Positions 26,801-41,800 of a DNA stretch of 64,000 nucleotides are shown here, piece by piece; positions within the stretch are counted from its first letter, which is position 1, and each line of letters begins with the position of its first letter. The notes below the pieces were generated by a model. That model worked only from the letters and a program-made list of their open reading frames with translations, searched no databases and was not told where the DNA came from. The stretch is from assembly GCF_963678635.1 (NCBI RefSeq), contig NC_087062.1:94341845-94405844 (forward strand). The letters are read 5' to 3'. This DNA comes from Symsagittifera roscoffensis. Lineage: Eukaryota > Xenacoelomorpha > Acoela > Convolutidae. The position numbers were made by a program, and so were the translations under genes.

Positions 26801-29800
26801 GTAACTCCCATCCAAGCCAGCTCAGTGGCAGAGGAGATGCAGGTATAAATTTAAAGAAGATTCAAATAATACAATTAACAAAAGGCTTTGATAATTTAGC
26901 ACCCGCCCCTCTTAAAGCGGGTATGTCAGCTTGGCTATGGGTTGAAATTTTCAGCAAATCCCCGTCTAATAACACAGAGCATTTAGCAAGTTTAATTCTA
27001 ACTAAATATAAAGGTGGCGCGTCTTTTTGCGTCAATTAAGCATTTTCAAATATTAAGGGATGATTGTTTATTTTGTTCGGGCCGGAATTGCAGCCATGAA
27101 AAAACACAATAAGTTTTAGTCAATGTACAATTTAACTGCATCTTTACTGCAGTTTGAAATTTTGACGAAAGTTGTTTTGTTCGCTTATAGTTGAAATGTT
27201 TTCAAATTGATTTCGACTTTTTTTGAACAAGTGTTATCTCAACCAGGGGCGGATTTAGGGGGGGGGGGGGGGGCGGGGGGGGGGCGGACGCCCTCCCTTC
27301 AGGGATTCGACCCCCTGCCGACCCAAAGGGTCCCCCCTTTAATACTTTTTCAGAAATCCATTTTTGGCGGACCGACCCTAAAATTTTTCTAAAGGCGCCT
27401 TTGGCGCCAATATATACTAACTTTGAGGGGGAGCGCGCGCCAAAAAAAACGCAATTTTATTGTCAAAAATTTTCAAAAAGTGCCCAAAAACGGCTTTTTT
27501 GACTGTTTTTTCAAAAATTTGCCTGCGGCGCAGAAAATTTTACCAAAATAGGCGCAAAACAGTGCTTTGGGAGAGCTCGAAAAATCAATTTGGTCGACCT
27601 AAAAAAAAAAAAAAGGTCGTCAAAATTTTGGAAATTTTTTTCGAAAATCCGCCCCCCCCTCGAGAAAATCCTAGATCCGCCCCTGATCTCAACCATTGGG
27701 TTTGTAAGTCCACATTTGAGTTACTATAGCAAAATACAAGCGCTCTTTGCTCCGACTTTCGAAGATTTTTTTTTCATATTAAAAGATTGAAGATGAAATC
27801 GTAATAATAGATTAAAATTGTAGCGGAAAACTGATCAAAAAATAATTAATTATGATTGATTAAAATGTTCTATAGTTGATTACAATTGTTATAAGAACAA
27901 GAGATTGTAATAAAAAAACTAATTGATTGTATGGATGTTCTTAAATTTAAAAAGACTAAATTCATTATATAATCGATTATGAACGCTTGAAACTGTATGT
28001 AGCTAAACATTGAAAACTTCAATCAACACTTTCTTTTTTCACATATGTCAGGAACATGTCAAAAAGCTGGTAAGTTTCATGTTGAATCGAAACAATTGAA
28101 AAATTGAGGTAACTGATACTCTTGATTGCTTTTTTCTTTTGTTCTAAATTTTTGTTTGATAAAAAAATAAATGAAACTTAAGGTTAGAGTCAAGGGACAC
28201 TTAGAGCAGCATATTTTATTTATCTGAAAAATCAGGTTTTTCAATGCTTTTACAAACGTTGTAAGGGAAATAAATATAGAAAAGTATTCTCAGATTGCCC
28301 TTCTGCAAAAAAATGAGACTAAATTTTGTAATCAAAAGAAACAAGATATTATTATGAAATTGTTATTTAGTTTAGAATATTTTCCCCAGCAGTTATTTGT
28401 TCGTTTGGGTTGAGCTTGAACTTAAACTTTTCCTGAACTCCTGATTTTTTTGACTGATTTCATATCTCTACCTAAAACGTGAAGAATATGCCTGATTTCT
28501 TAATTTATCTCAAAAGCGTATATTATAAATTAATAGATCTTCGAACGTTTAATTTTCATGATTTTTTTTTAAGAAAAAACTTGAACTTGAGTGTCGTTTC
28601 AGGCTGCAGTCGATTCCTTGATGCAGACTAGATCGGACGTGAACAAATCTTTGGATGGAATAGCAGACTCTGTCTTCGAAATTGCCGCTGAGAACTCAAT
28701 TGATCTCACTTCCAAGCATCCTGTAAGCACCAAGTTCTTCTCTTCACAAAAATCTTTATGCCATAAAATTTATTTAAGAAAAACTATATAGAACAAAAGG
28801 GATTTATTCAAAATATCGCTTCCGATAGATTGAATAAATGGTTTTCCTAAAACATCAGATTCCTTTATTTCTGTTGATTATTCCTTTGAGAACCTTTTGT
28901 TTCTTTGACATTTTTGAAGAGGAACAGTTTTTTTTCTGTTTCAGAGAAATTTCTCGTTAACTGATGACAAGCTTCAGGCCACAATTAGAGCCGTTAATGA
29001 AGCTCTTTTGTCTCCGCTGGCTACAGGGAACTCCAGAGCTGAGCTAAATCAACTTCAGGTGAATGAGTGTGTTGTAGTTTCTTCATTATATATTGTATGA
29101 GTCTTGGACAGTAATCTCGACACCTATCTAGATGTCGTGATTTCATTTTTTTAGCAAAATTAGCAAAATTAGGCTTCGTAAAATGTAAATTTCTTAGTTA
29201 CATCAAAAATCAAAATCCAAAATTCCTTCATTTTATGATAAATATATGAACTAACTAACTTCGGCAAAGTCACAAGCATAATAACAAACTTGGCATCCAT
29301 TTATTTACAATAAAAATAGGTTCAAATGAAGACAGGAACTCTGCCTAGGATTAGCGACAGGCATTTGCTCTCACGACGCTGAATCTAATATGTGGGTATT
29401 ACGAAAAAAATTTATTTAGAAGAAAAATGAAAGCAGATGGCGAATAAAAAGTTGATCTGACTTGATTCTTAAACGTAAAAGTCGAATGTGTTTGTTTTGT
29501 TTCAAAGCAAAGTCCCTTGATACCAACACTGGTAACCTTGATCATACAAGTTCGAAAAACAAAGATCTTAATTTTTCCAAAAATTCAACTACCAAAGTCT
29601 TTTTGTTTTTGAAAGTCGCTAGTCGTAGGCTCATGTAACCGGTTCACTCAAATTTCTTGATTTTGTTCAGTTTATAGCTACTGCTTCTTCTAATTGTGAA
29701 GTGCACCTGAAGTTTTCTTACCCCTGTAGATCAGGTTAGAGACTTCCATGCCGCAGTAACTAGTGAAAAAGAGGAGCTTTAGTTTATTAAGGCAACTTGA

Positions 29801-32800
29801 AAGAAAAAAATCATAAGTTTTGTACAAATAAACCAAAAAAGCTCCTCAAATATACTTGGTCAAAGAATATCGAAGCTTTTAGAGCCAATTCGTTACTCAG
29901 CACCCACTATGTTCTTGTAAATTGCTTGGTTTGTAGTTTTTTTTTATAAAACAATGTCGTGTAAGCCTTTACTATGAATATTACAACGGTCTAAAATCGT
30001 GTGATAAAAGCAGTTGAGTCGATACCGACTAGCAAAATCAAATTCAAAAACACAGCATAAATTTTTTTTAATTATCAGGTTCAGAGCGGAATCACGGTAT
30101 CTTTCGAAAAAAAGTTCTTCGAATTTATTTTTGCTTTTCAGTACCTGATTCCGACTAGTGTTGTTTGAGCAATCGTATTTTAAACCACCATATAGAATGA
30201 TTGGTGCTTTATTGTAATTTAATTGAATTATAGTAGTACTTAAGTAGATAGTTACGCTGAAACACGCATCTGATTTTTTATAGAAAACAACAATTTTGAT
30301 AATTAAATTATTTGAAATGCTACTAATGTGAGGACTCCAACTCAATTTTTTATCAATCAACAGTCCGAAAAAATGTATAACCGATATCTGTTCACCTGTT
30401 TTGTTGTGTTACACAATTAAAGCTCCCACTGCAATTTTAAACAATTGTGAGGGCATTGAGGTTATGAAATTTTTACTAAATTTTTTGATAAACCATCAGG
30501 AACTGCTGAATTTATTGGGCAATTTCGGAATATCTTCAAAACTTCAGAAATATGAATGAGTTTAACAAAAAATGATTACAAACAGGAAGGTTTGAACTGG
30601 TTAGATAATGAAAACGCGATGCTAGCTTTACCAATCATAGCAAAACAATCATTCAAAATATTATAAACTTCGAAAAAGAGTTTGCTCTCATTCTTGACTC
30701 GTGCTAACTTATTAGCATAAAAACTGTATTTCACTTTGCAAACAAGTGATATCCCAACAAGTGATTCAAATGCCTGCCAATGATTCAGAATTTCCCAACA
30801 AAGCAGCTGTGAAAGTGTAGTTGAAATTTCATTTCAAAAATTAATTTAAGAAAGAAGCGATTTGTGTTTTCGATCCCCCTTAAAAATGTCGCAAAAAGTT
30901 GACTGTAACTGCTGCCAGATCTGAATTATTCTTTGGTTAAATATTTCAATTTGTAGTCGCAGCTGACGAGTAGTATAGACAGATGCTCACAGCTGGAACA
31001 GAATACGGAAGAAGCGCTTGCTTCGTACAGCATAGTCTGCCTTCACGAGGGAATTAGTCCCATAAACAACAATAACATCAGCAGATCTCAATTTAAAGAC
31101 ACGGTAGTATTATTAAAGAAGAACATTACCCATAGATTTATATCAGGTTTTTGCAGCTCTAAATGGTTTTAGATTGATGAAAATGTTCAAAAATTGGAAG
31201 AAGCTTCAAAACAGTTGCCAACCGACTTGCGACTTAAAATTGACGTAAGTATTCAAAAAACTCACCTTTTTGCATAAAAAACTAAATATTTCACTCAAAT
31301 TTTTTGTTCAACCAATTTCAGGAAGATATCAAAGAAGTCAAAAACAGGAAAACATATTTAGACGATTCTGTTCAAATCCTACTGGACGACATTTTTGCAA
31401 CATGCGAACCGCAAATGACCTCCAGAGAAATGGAACAACTATCCGCTCAGGTGTGTGTCTTTAGTTATTAACTTATCGAAACATTGTTTTTCTTAAACTC
31501 AGGGGGGTTGAGAGGTTTCCGGCGTTTCGCTATCTCCGACAAAACATTTATTTGGGTTGCGTTGAAGTTTTTAACTGCTTATCCCTTGAATTAGCCAGAT
31601 TAAAAACATCCATAAAAAGCATACCTTCGATAAATCAAAAATTTGAATATTTATAAATTAAAAGAAAAATTATGCCAGTCATGTGCGATTCTAACTTTGA
31701 ATTAATTTGTGAATGAATTTCAAAAATAAACTTGCTTATGAATGTTTGCTTGAACCACAAGCGCATCCAGCGAGCAATTTTCCTCTTCAAATAAAGCCCT
31801 CATTCAAAATTTTAACAAGCCCCTTTTCGCGGTGGGTTTTTTTTTTCTTCAGACAAATTTCGACTTTTTAACTAGCCGTTTTTGACGGAACTTTTTAATC
31901 CGTCTTAGAAATCGTTCCAAATTGGTTCAAGGAAGGTTATATGCCATAATTGATTTGTTAATAGGCGCAAAATCTATCACTTTGTACTTAATATGACGTG
32001 TGGGGGGATGTTTTTACATAAAATCTCAAATTTTTTCCAAAAAATTTTTTAAATTTTTTTTATTACATTGAAATTTTTCATCTTATTAATGCTCCATAGA
32101 CCTTAAAAGGCAGTCGGAATTTTCAGGGCTTCGCCCTAAAACGAGCAGTCTTGTTCTCATTTTGTGCCACCTTTTTGAAGGAAAGTTGACTTCAAATGAT
32201 TGCTTTTTGTTTCATTTTTTAAAGGCTTTCCTAGTGTGATTGTTGTATATGCGTCGAATGAAAATGGTTCAGAATTCATTAAAATTTTAAATTTTGCCGT
32301 GGTTGAATGGTGCTGTTGTTAGCTGGAGCAGCATTGTTAAGCGATGATTTTGTTAATGCTTTTGTGAAACTTCATTTACTGTAGAAACTTGTCCTCTTGT
32401 ATGGAAGTAGAAAAATATAAGCTTAGTGGTCGATAGCGGCATTGAGCATCCGGAAAAAGTGCCAAGTTTTGGAAAACGAGAAAATATCCAGACCCTGAAC
32501 TTGTATCGAGCTGTTTCCTCTCTTGTGTTAATGAAGTTTTGTCAAATAAAACAGAACAAAAAGCTACTGAAGGGTTTATCAATATCACCCAAACAATCTT
32601 TTACTCAATTTGAACAAGTAGTGCTTCGCCAGTCAATATACGGAGCTTTGCTTGAAGGCTGCGGTATTTAGTTGTTTCAAGATTTCTTTCGGATATTAAA
32701 AAACCGGGACCAAAATGCCTGTATAAAAACAACTATGAACTCATTTTGGCTCTGCGGCTGATTCCAGCTATCATTTCTTAAATCATTTATAATGATCAAT

Positions 32801-35800
32801 GTTGTTTTAAAAACTGGTCATTGAGAACGTCAAAATTTTTCATAGAAGTTTGACATCAATGACGAGATAGTCTCACACTTCCATTGAACCTATATCAAAG
32901 ACAAAACTATTGCAAAAAATGTGATCTTTTTTTTTGGCAACTTTTCAGAATCTTTCCGAAGAAGCAGCGGCTGGATTAATCTGGATAGCGATCGCCGGAG
33001 AAAGATTGCATCTTGGTGTTGCTTCTCTTTTAGGGAAAACTAGCCGTATATTTAAAAATTAGATGCAGCAATGTAAAAACTCGATATTTTCAAATCTATA
33101 AGAGCAACAGCTTTTCCTTAGTTCTGTTTGCTTAACAATTTTTTCAATTTTCAAAACAACTATATGAGTTTATGAAAAACATGCATTTTATGAGTTTCTG
33201 GTGGTCTGGCATTAGGTTCCTGTTTGCTGATAATGTTTGCTGATTTGAAAATGTATGTTTCGTTGTCCCACGCTCCGCCATCCAGAACCACCTTGCCCTG
33301 ATACTGAGGAGTTTACACTTCCTTTTTGAGTCTACCAAAGATTTCTAGAAAGTTTTTTGAATTCGGCTTAAGCAATTAATTACGCGGAAAATGATCTTTA
33401 GAACAATGATTATTGAAGCACATGCACTATCCACTAAGCTAAAAAAGACTTTGCAATTCAGGATTTGCTCATTTAATAATTAGCAGCAATGCATAACTAT
33501 GATGAAACTCAATTTAAATTTTTTGGTCCTTCTCGATTTGAGTTTTTTTCTGATATAAAACAACAAAGTGTAATTCTCGTTGATTTTTATTCACATGCCG
33601 CAATCATTTTATCAAATTATTCTAACTGTTTTTTGATTTGCTCAGAATCTTTCTGTTTTGTTAGTTTTTGAAGGCTGGAGTTTTTTTAGTTGCTCTTAGT
33701 TCATGGAAAATGTCTTGGGCTAGATTGGAACACATGGTAAGATAGTACAAACTTTCTCACAAACAGAACGTGGAACCTTCGATTGGAGCAGGGTAGAATT
33801 TCTTGGAGCTATTGTTTAACCAAAAATCAAAATTCCTCCATCTTTTTCAGTACGATGTTTTCAATTGATTATGTTTATACCGCAAAAAGAACTAATTTTG
33901 GGCCAATCATCGTCGTTTCTCAATTTCTCAAATTGTTTGAAGAATTTTTTTGCTTAATCAACAATATTTTATTTGTTTTCAGGTATAGTTTCAAATATTT
34001 CACCCAACCTAACTTTGTCAAAAAAATACAATTTTTGTGACGTTAAAGAGTACTCCAGTTGACCAAAATCTAATCATTCAGTTTTGTTTCATGAAAAAAC
34101 GCTCATCATACATTCTAATAAAGCTCCCAACAAAATTATCCAACTAGCCCTACCGACATGATTTTGAAAAACGGAACTGTGTGAGTATCCTTTTCCATAA
34201 ATGAAGATCATTTAGTTTTTTAAGCTTTTTTACATTTTTTGTTTGCTATGAAATACAGAAGCCAAGAACAATCTTACCCCAAAAAAAAACCGAAAAAGGA
34301 TCAATCAGAAAAAGTTCATTTGTAGATTTGCCATTCATGTTAAAACAAAAAACTCACACCGATCTTCAACAAAAAACGTAAGTTTTTGTATCTGGCCAGA
34401 TAATTTCTACTTTGAAAAAAAAAATTTCTAGGGTTAAAATTCGTGGCCTGTTACTATAAATAAAATATCTGGCTTTTCACAGATACTCAATAGGTGTTTT
34501 ATTTTTTTTATTTTTGTTTTAAAAAATTGTGTAGAAAATTTTTGTCGAAAAAATTTTTATCGACTAACCTTAACGTTATTTTATTCTGGTCTTCATGTTT
34601 AAACTGCTTTCCGATCATTTTCCTAAACTAAAATATGCATGACCAGCAGTTTTTCAAAATATTCAAAAATGTTACAGCTACTTCTGTAAAAAACCTTGAA
34701 TGAAGCAGTTTGATTTTACATTTTTTCTGATATTGTGAATTATCAGTTTGAATGAACGCAATTTATTTGTAGATAAAATGCTAGTTGTACATTTTTTATG
34801 AATGGTTTTTATGACAACCATTTTCAGTGCTGAGTTCAGCCAGGTGTGCATCTATTTAGGTGAAAGAGTGTGCAACTGTGACCTCCGTCGCATCCCTTCT
34901 TCAGTCCAGATCAGTGGAACTTACGCCAGTACAAAAGGTATTTTTTATTCTGTTTTTGCTTGAAGCCAGTCGCTTTTTAATCAATTTTTTTTTTGAAAAG
35001 TCTCAAAATTGACAGGAAATTTGCATTGATAAACTGAGCAACACAAATTACCAATAACACAATGACCCGGATTTGTTTAAAGCGATGAAAACTAGTTTTC
35101 GAAAAAGTACCTTTTCTGAATATTCAATTTAATGTTTCTGAAAAGATCATAACTATCACTATACTGAATTGAATCTCTCATTTTTTTCAAACTCCAGAAG
35201 TCACTCGCCAAACTGATATCCGACGAGAATTATCTGAAAGCGAAGGTTGCAGAGTCTTTGGGGAGTAACGTAGCGAGCCTACTCGGCAAAGGAGATCGCA
35301 TTCCGGTGGCCTTGATTGAGGTAAAACATCATAGAATCTCTTCAAATTAACCGACAGTTTCTCAAGTTGAATAGTGTTTGCATCTGATTAAACTATTTTA
35401 GACACTTGGACAACCTCATACAATTCAGGCTGTTTCTGAAGCTCAGGCGACTCTAATGAGAATCCCAATGTCATCTGAAAATTCTGACAGACTCTCCGAT
35501 ATCAAGGCAAGCTTAATTCAACAGCAGATTTGTTTCCTTAATGATTTTTAAAACGCTTCCACAGGGGCCGATTTAGGGGAAGAGAGGGTTGGACCCCCCC
35601 CCCCCCCCCCCTTAGGGATTCGACCCCATGCCGACCCAACCCGCGCCAAAATATACTAACTTTGACTGGGGAGCGCGCGCCTAAAATCCCTATTTTTTGG
35701 TAAAATGTTTTCCAAAAAATGCCTAAAAACGCCTTTTTTGGCGGCGCAGAAAATTTGGCCAAAACAGGGTCTTTTACTGCTTTAGGAGAGCTCGGAAAAT

Positions 35801-38800
35801 CAATTTGGTCGATCTAAAAAAAAGGTCGATAAAATTTTCGAGTTTTTTGAAAATCCAAACCCCCCCCCCTCCCCCCTCCCTCGAGAAAATTCTAGATCTG
35901 CCCCTGCGCTTCCATACAGGCGCGGATCTTAAGTTTTCTCGAAGGCTGCGGGAGGGCTGTTTTTCAAAAAAAAACTGTCGAAGTTTTAGTCGAAATTTAT
36001 ATAAATTCAACCAGATTGATTTTCTGAGCTCCACCAAAACACTACTTAAACCGTATATTGAGCGTCTAAATCGAGTTTTGGAAACAAAACTGGCCAACAA
36101 CGACATTTTAGGCTTTTTTTGGATTTTTGGCCAAAAATTGCTTTTTTGGTCAGCGCTCTCCCCTCGTATTTAGAAATACTTAGGGGTAGAAAGTTTTTAG
36201 GGTCGATCTGCAAAAAATGGATGTCGTACAATAGTACTAAAATGGGACCCTTTGGTTTTTCGTGGGGGGGGGGGGGGGGTGAATCTATGAGAAGGGGAAA
36301 AGCGTCCACTCCCTAAATCCGCTTATGCTTCATGGCTTATTTTAAAAGCAAGGAAATTAAAACTGATAGTCAAAAACGCTAATAGCCACAACTCAAAAGT
36401 CTTTTTTTTCCGCTTAATTTTTCCGAGAATCTGGAAATTAAACAATTGCAAATGCAAGAAACTATATTATTTGAAAAAAAAAACTGAAAACTTTATGATT
36501 TGAAAATGTGTTCAAGTCGAGGAGTGAAGAATTGGTTGAACAGATGAACGAGTTGAACACCCGAATAGAAAGTGCGGCCATTGGCATCATAAACAGTAAC
36601 GAATTCCTTGCACAGTCGCCTCAACTTCTCACCTCATTGGCAAGTTCACCATTTAATAAATAAATTTAAAAAAAAACGAGTTCAATTAATTTTGCAAATA
36701 TCTGAGACTCTGGAACACCTGTGAACGGACCTGCAGGTCCAATGGTGTTATCCTATATAGTTAAATTGTTGCGTGGTTTGTCCATTTATTAATTTAACTG
36801 CCCACAATGGAACTGCCCGAATGCAATTTATTATTATTACTATTATCATCATATTAATAAACAAGCTTTGATGCGTGGTAATCAGCTTTTTTTTTACAGA
36901 TCGTTCTCACTGGAATTTTTTGGTTGAACTTCTGTTTGCTTTTGACTAAGGTCATAAAAGTAGGAAAAATTTTCCTGGCAGCCAACGCAAAGAACTAACT
37001 ACTTGCAAAGATTCTTTATACTTTGGCAAGAAGAAAATAAAAAGACAATTGCGTGGTAAAAATAAAAAGAGATTTTCCAGAGATTTTTTTTCACTATTTA
37101 ATTTGATCAAAATGACGCTGAAATGACGAAAAATATTTAAAAAAAAAATTTCAGCACATTTTGGATATGAGAGTTGGAACGCTGCCCGGGTCGAGGTCTG
37201 CGATTAATTTTTCGACTTTTTCGTTGGTGGAAATGTTAATTCCGCGACCAAAAATCCATAGTCTGGACAGGGCATTAAGTCGCGGACAATCTCTAGAAAT
37301 ACACTATTTCGGTCGCGATAGTAGAAAAATTAGTCGCGGCATGGTCAAAAAGTAAGTCGTGGCGGTCGAAAAATTAGTTGCTCAAACCTCAACTAGTTTT
37401 TCGACAGCCGCGACTAATTTTTCGATCGCCTCGCCTAATTTTTCGACCAAGCCGCGACAATTTTTTTGACATCTGCGACTAACTTTCTTTCGGTCGCGCC
37501 GGTCGCGGTTAACTTTCCTTGGGTAGCGCCGGTCGCGGACACGTTGCCTCGGTCCGCAAAGTCTGAACACACCAAATTTTGGTCGCGGCGGTCTGAAATT
37601 ATCCAATTTTGGTCGCTACAGTCTGGAAATACCAAAATTTGATCGCGACCGTCTGGTCATAAAAGCAAAACCTCGACCCGGGTGGAGCTTTATAATATCG
37701 TAAAATCGAGGGTTTCAAATCGTTTTTCAACTGATGCCAGATTGCTTGAACGAAAGTTTTTAGTCAATTTGTCTTGAAACTGAAACAATTTTGAAGAATA
37801 CTTTGGAATTCGAATCATGATACGAGGGCTTCAATCTGGTACCACAATAAATCAAATGCAAACTTTTTAAGGGTACTTAAGTTCTCGTTGAAAAAAAAAC
37901 GCGCCAATGAATGCCATATTTTTCTCTGACTTTAGAAATCGAGTCATAGCCCTGAGGAAAAATTGAAGATGCTTCTCAGTGCTACGGAAGAAATCAACCT
38001 GAACAACAAAGAACGGGTAAACTTGTTTAAGAGTACTGAACGCAGTGAAAACTCTTATATAGGCCTTGGTGTTTTTTTGGAGTTAAACAGGGTTTTTTCA
38101 GGAGAATGTCTTGTAATTCTCTAATAACTACAGATGTGCATTCATACATATTAATGCTTTTATGAATTAATGCTTTTAGGTATATATGCGTTCTTTTGAT
38201 TTTAATTGAAATTCATCTGCTGAAAGTGACGTAAATAGCTCTCCAAATACAAGCGGGAAACTCTATTTTTTCTGTGAAATTCGAAAGTTGAGATTTTAAT
38301 AACAAAGTCAGTGTTTTTTTTCCTGTTTACTTGCGTTCATTACTCTTTTCCAACTGTATGTGGTCTAAATTTATAACCAATTCAACTTAAAAACAAAAAA
38401 ATCCTCATTGCGTTTTAGAACGAACTATGCAAGCTAATTGAATTGATGCACCTTGTGGATAACGAAGCGCTAAAATTGAAGACAGATTGTGATCGCGAAA
38501 CAGTCAACTCAATCAAACAAAATGCACACTTAGATGGAAGATCGAACAAAACTTCACCAATTATCGAAGAAAATTTCATCGAGTCGAAAAAGTTGAACAC
38601 AATTGCACAAGCTGTTACTCCAGGCAAACCAGGTAAATCAGACATGGGATGTGGCCGAGGTCAATTTGACCCAGTTTGAGAAAAACAAGCTGGAAATTTT
38701 GAAAATTGTTTGTATTGTTCGCATGATTTAAAGCACTGTATTTGGAAGCAAAAACAGACAAATTGAGGGAACTCAAGCCACTCAAAGACTTTAATACGAG

Positions 38801-41800
38801 CTGTCTTTCTGCTGTAGAAAAGATCTTTTAATATCAAAGTTTTGAAATTTCAAAAATATTTTTGTTGCTGATTTTCAGCAGGTGTTGATTCCACATTTAG
38901 ACATCCTTTTAAGCAGACGGGTCAACAAGTAGACAATTACAGTTTTCACCAATCAGAGTCGAGATAAAAGAAATAAACGTACGCAATAATTATTCACGCG
39001 TAAAATTGTTTTTTGTCTCAATTCTGATTGATTATTAAAGTATTTGTCTGTTTCATGACCTGTTGACTCAAACAGTTGTCATCTTGTGGCTATTCAACTT
39101 TTTCAGCATCAATCAATAAGCTCCCGAGAGACGAAGTGGACAGCATATTGGGTCAATCAAGGGTCGGTGACAAGCTTGAGTCGTCCGAGTCCAGTCGGAA
39201 AATGCAGAAGGAGAATATGCTGCTGAATACCAGGGTGCTGGAACTGCAAAGTGTGCTAGAGAAAACAATGAACGAGGGCAAAAAACATGTAGGAGAGATA
39301 ATTTTTGGGGTTAAAAAACATAGCGGCCTAGAATCATTCTTAGATTCTATTGGACAAAATCGACGCAAATTGATGTTTTCGTTTTAAAAAATGAGTTTCA
39401 CAATTTCAAGTCCCACTTCACAATTATTTACTTCGCCTGCTTGAAATGAAACCGTTGAGAAATGTTACCACAAATGATCAAAACAGAGCTTTCAGATTCA
39501 CATCAAACTTGTTATCTTTAAATCCAAATATTGGTTCTTCAGAATGAAATTGAATGCTATAGCTCAGATCAACTGTTCTCGGTCGACGCAAGAAGTTAAA
39601 TGTATATCCGTATCCAAAGCTTGCTTTTCAGTAAAAAACTGCCTTTTTTAGGTGTAGAATAAGTTAATGTGTAATTTTGTTAACTGGTGCGTTTTCTCTT
39701 TTTCAGGAAAAATTTTAAAACTGTCCACACTCAAGTTATACTTTGGTAGTCTGATTTAAAATTTTTTATAGTTCTCATTTTAAACCAGAGAACCAATGGA
39801 AGGCAAAAATCGCATATTTTACTGAAATGAAAATGCAGCAAAAACTTAATTCGTTGTTTTTTCAAGAAAAATGTCATTCCGTTCAGTTACTTGTTTAAAT
39901 TTTAGCAAGTATTCAGTTACCTGGCCAATCCGTTCGGATTCTAGAACAGCTAATACTCAGCGGTATGACATGGCGCAGTCAGCAGGATACAAGAACGCGC
40001 TAAGTATCCAACCATTTCGGCAAAAAGCATCAGTAGATCCACCTTTGAAATGGTTCAAGTGGACGGCCATGATGAAAATGGCAGTGTTTGCCAAAGACGG
40101 ATTAGAAGTAAGAGATTTACTCAGAACAAAACCTCCAATTGTCAAACCACTTGAATCAATTTGCAAAATTAAAATAAGGCAAAAAGAGGCCCAAAAGTGC
40201 AACCAAGATATCTGCAACCAAGAGCAAAAAGTAAATTGGGAAAACAACGCAATAAAATTCAGAGACAGGGGCGTTCTATGTAACAACATTCCAAGGGACA
40301 TGTAGACGCCAAACTAAGAAGTTGCATATTCTTATGCCTGAAAGTGGAAGGTCAACGACCATTCCAACAGAAAACACCGGTACTGGTCATCCAATCGACA
40401 ACTACAAAAAAATTCATGCGCATACTCGAAGGTATTTTTTCTTGAAAAGAACCTTAGCGTTTGATAGATATAATTTCATCAGCCAAAAAGAACGAAAGAA
40501 AGAAACTTTGGAAAAATTTCATGCCAATCTCGTAGAACTAGCACCACGCACTGACTGTGGAGACAGAGAAGATGAAAGGGTTTGTGACATGTTTACGGCC
40601 GAGATGTCAAAAGAGAAGATAGCTGAAGAACTCCTAACAGAAACCAGATCCCCTCAAGAAGCATACGAATTTGCAGTCGAAAGAGAGAAAGGGATACAGA
40701 GAAGCAAAACAGTAAAAAAAAATCTGCTTGGAGCGGTATCAACCACAACGGCAACAGTTAAATAGGAGCCAATGTGGCACAACAACAAAGCGGAAGAGGC
40801 GCCCCATCGGTTATCAAAACCACCAAATAGGTCGGGTTTTTTCGAAAGGTCAAACTAATTTCCCCCAAGAAAACTACAACGCAAGGGGTAATCAAAATGA
40901 ACAAAACAAACAGAACAGAACGTGTTACAAGTGTGCAGACAATTTGGCCCAAACCACCTACAGTCATGCTCAGCGAAAGACAAAACGAGCACAAAGCGTG
41001 CTAAGCGCGGCCTCTTTGCAAAGGTAAGCAGATCAACACACTTCAACTACATGCATGAGACGAAAAAAAGTTAACGCGAAGACGAAGAGGAAGAATCCAC
41101 TGACGTTGTAGATAACAACGACCCATTGGCTTATGCAGAATTTGCATTATCGAATACGCGGAAAAAAATACCACAGGACAACTTAACCATTTTAGCGATT
41201 TCAAAAGCATTTGACATAAAAAAACTCGAGAAAAATCCAAATAGATGGTTTAATTGGTCATATTGTGAAATTGAAAATGGAAACAGAAAACATATTTGCA
41301 ATCGCCGATTCAGGAAGTCAATTGGCTTTCTTCAACTAAAAAATGGCACTGATATTAGGAACAAATGAACGACCAGCAGCATCAAGTAGATCCCACCGGA
41401 GGATTCCGCTCGAAATCCTTCATGTTTTAACGGCAAAATTATCCCGAAAGGGCGTCTGATAATCGCGGCGGAAGGTTGGGCCATACAATTAGCACTGTTC
41501 ATCACTGTAGACGACCAGAAAGCAAAAATAATTGGACGGAGCATACGGCCAAAAATTGGCTTCAAATTAGCACAAGACAAACCACAACATAACCAGATCC
41601 TTAATACTTACAAAAAAGAAGAATTTTTGAAAAAAGTAACTAAAAGTTCGTAAAGGCTTTTTCCAACAACTCTAAAAGTGTAAAGTCAAAAACCACCTAA
41701 TGCAAAGTTACTTCATAAAGGACGTCAACCCAAATCACCAAAAAGCTAGACGAGTACCAGTTTCAACAAATATCTACAAAAACGAGTAAAGACCTAATTC

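Noticed and set aside
27460-27729. 89-codon + strand frame
   Set aside because: Lies inside a non-autonomous MITE; translation of repeats.
35805-36173. 122-codon + strand frame
   Set aside because: Runs across two hAT-type MITEs and C/G tracts; no domain.
38879-38928. Possible exon after a tandem CAGCAG acceptor
   Set aside because: It would enter in phase 1 and leave in phase 0, which breaks the frame into the exon at 39107; joining 38632 to 39107 works directly.
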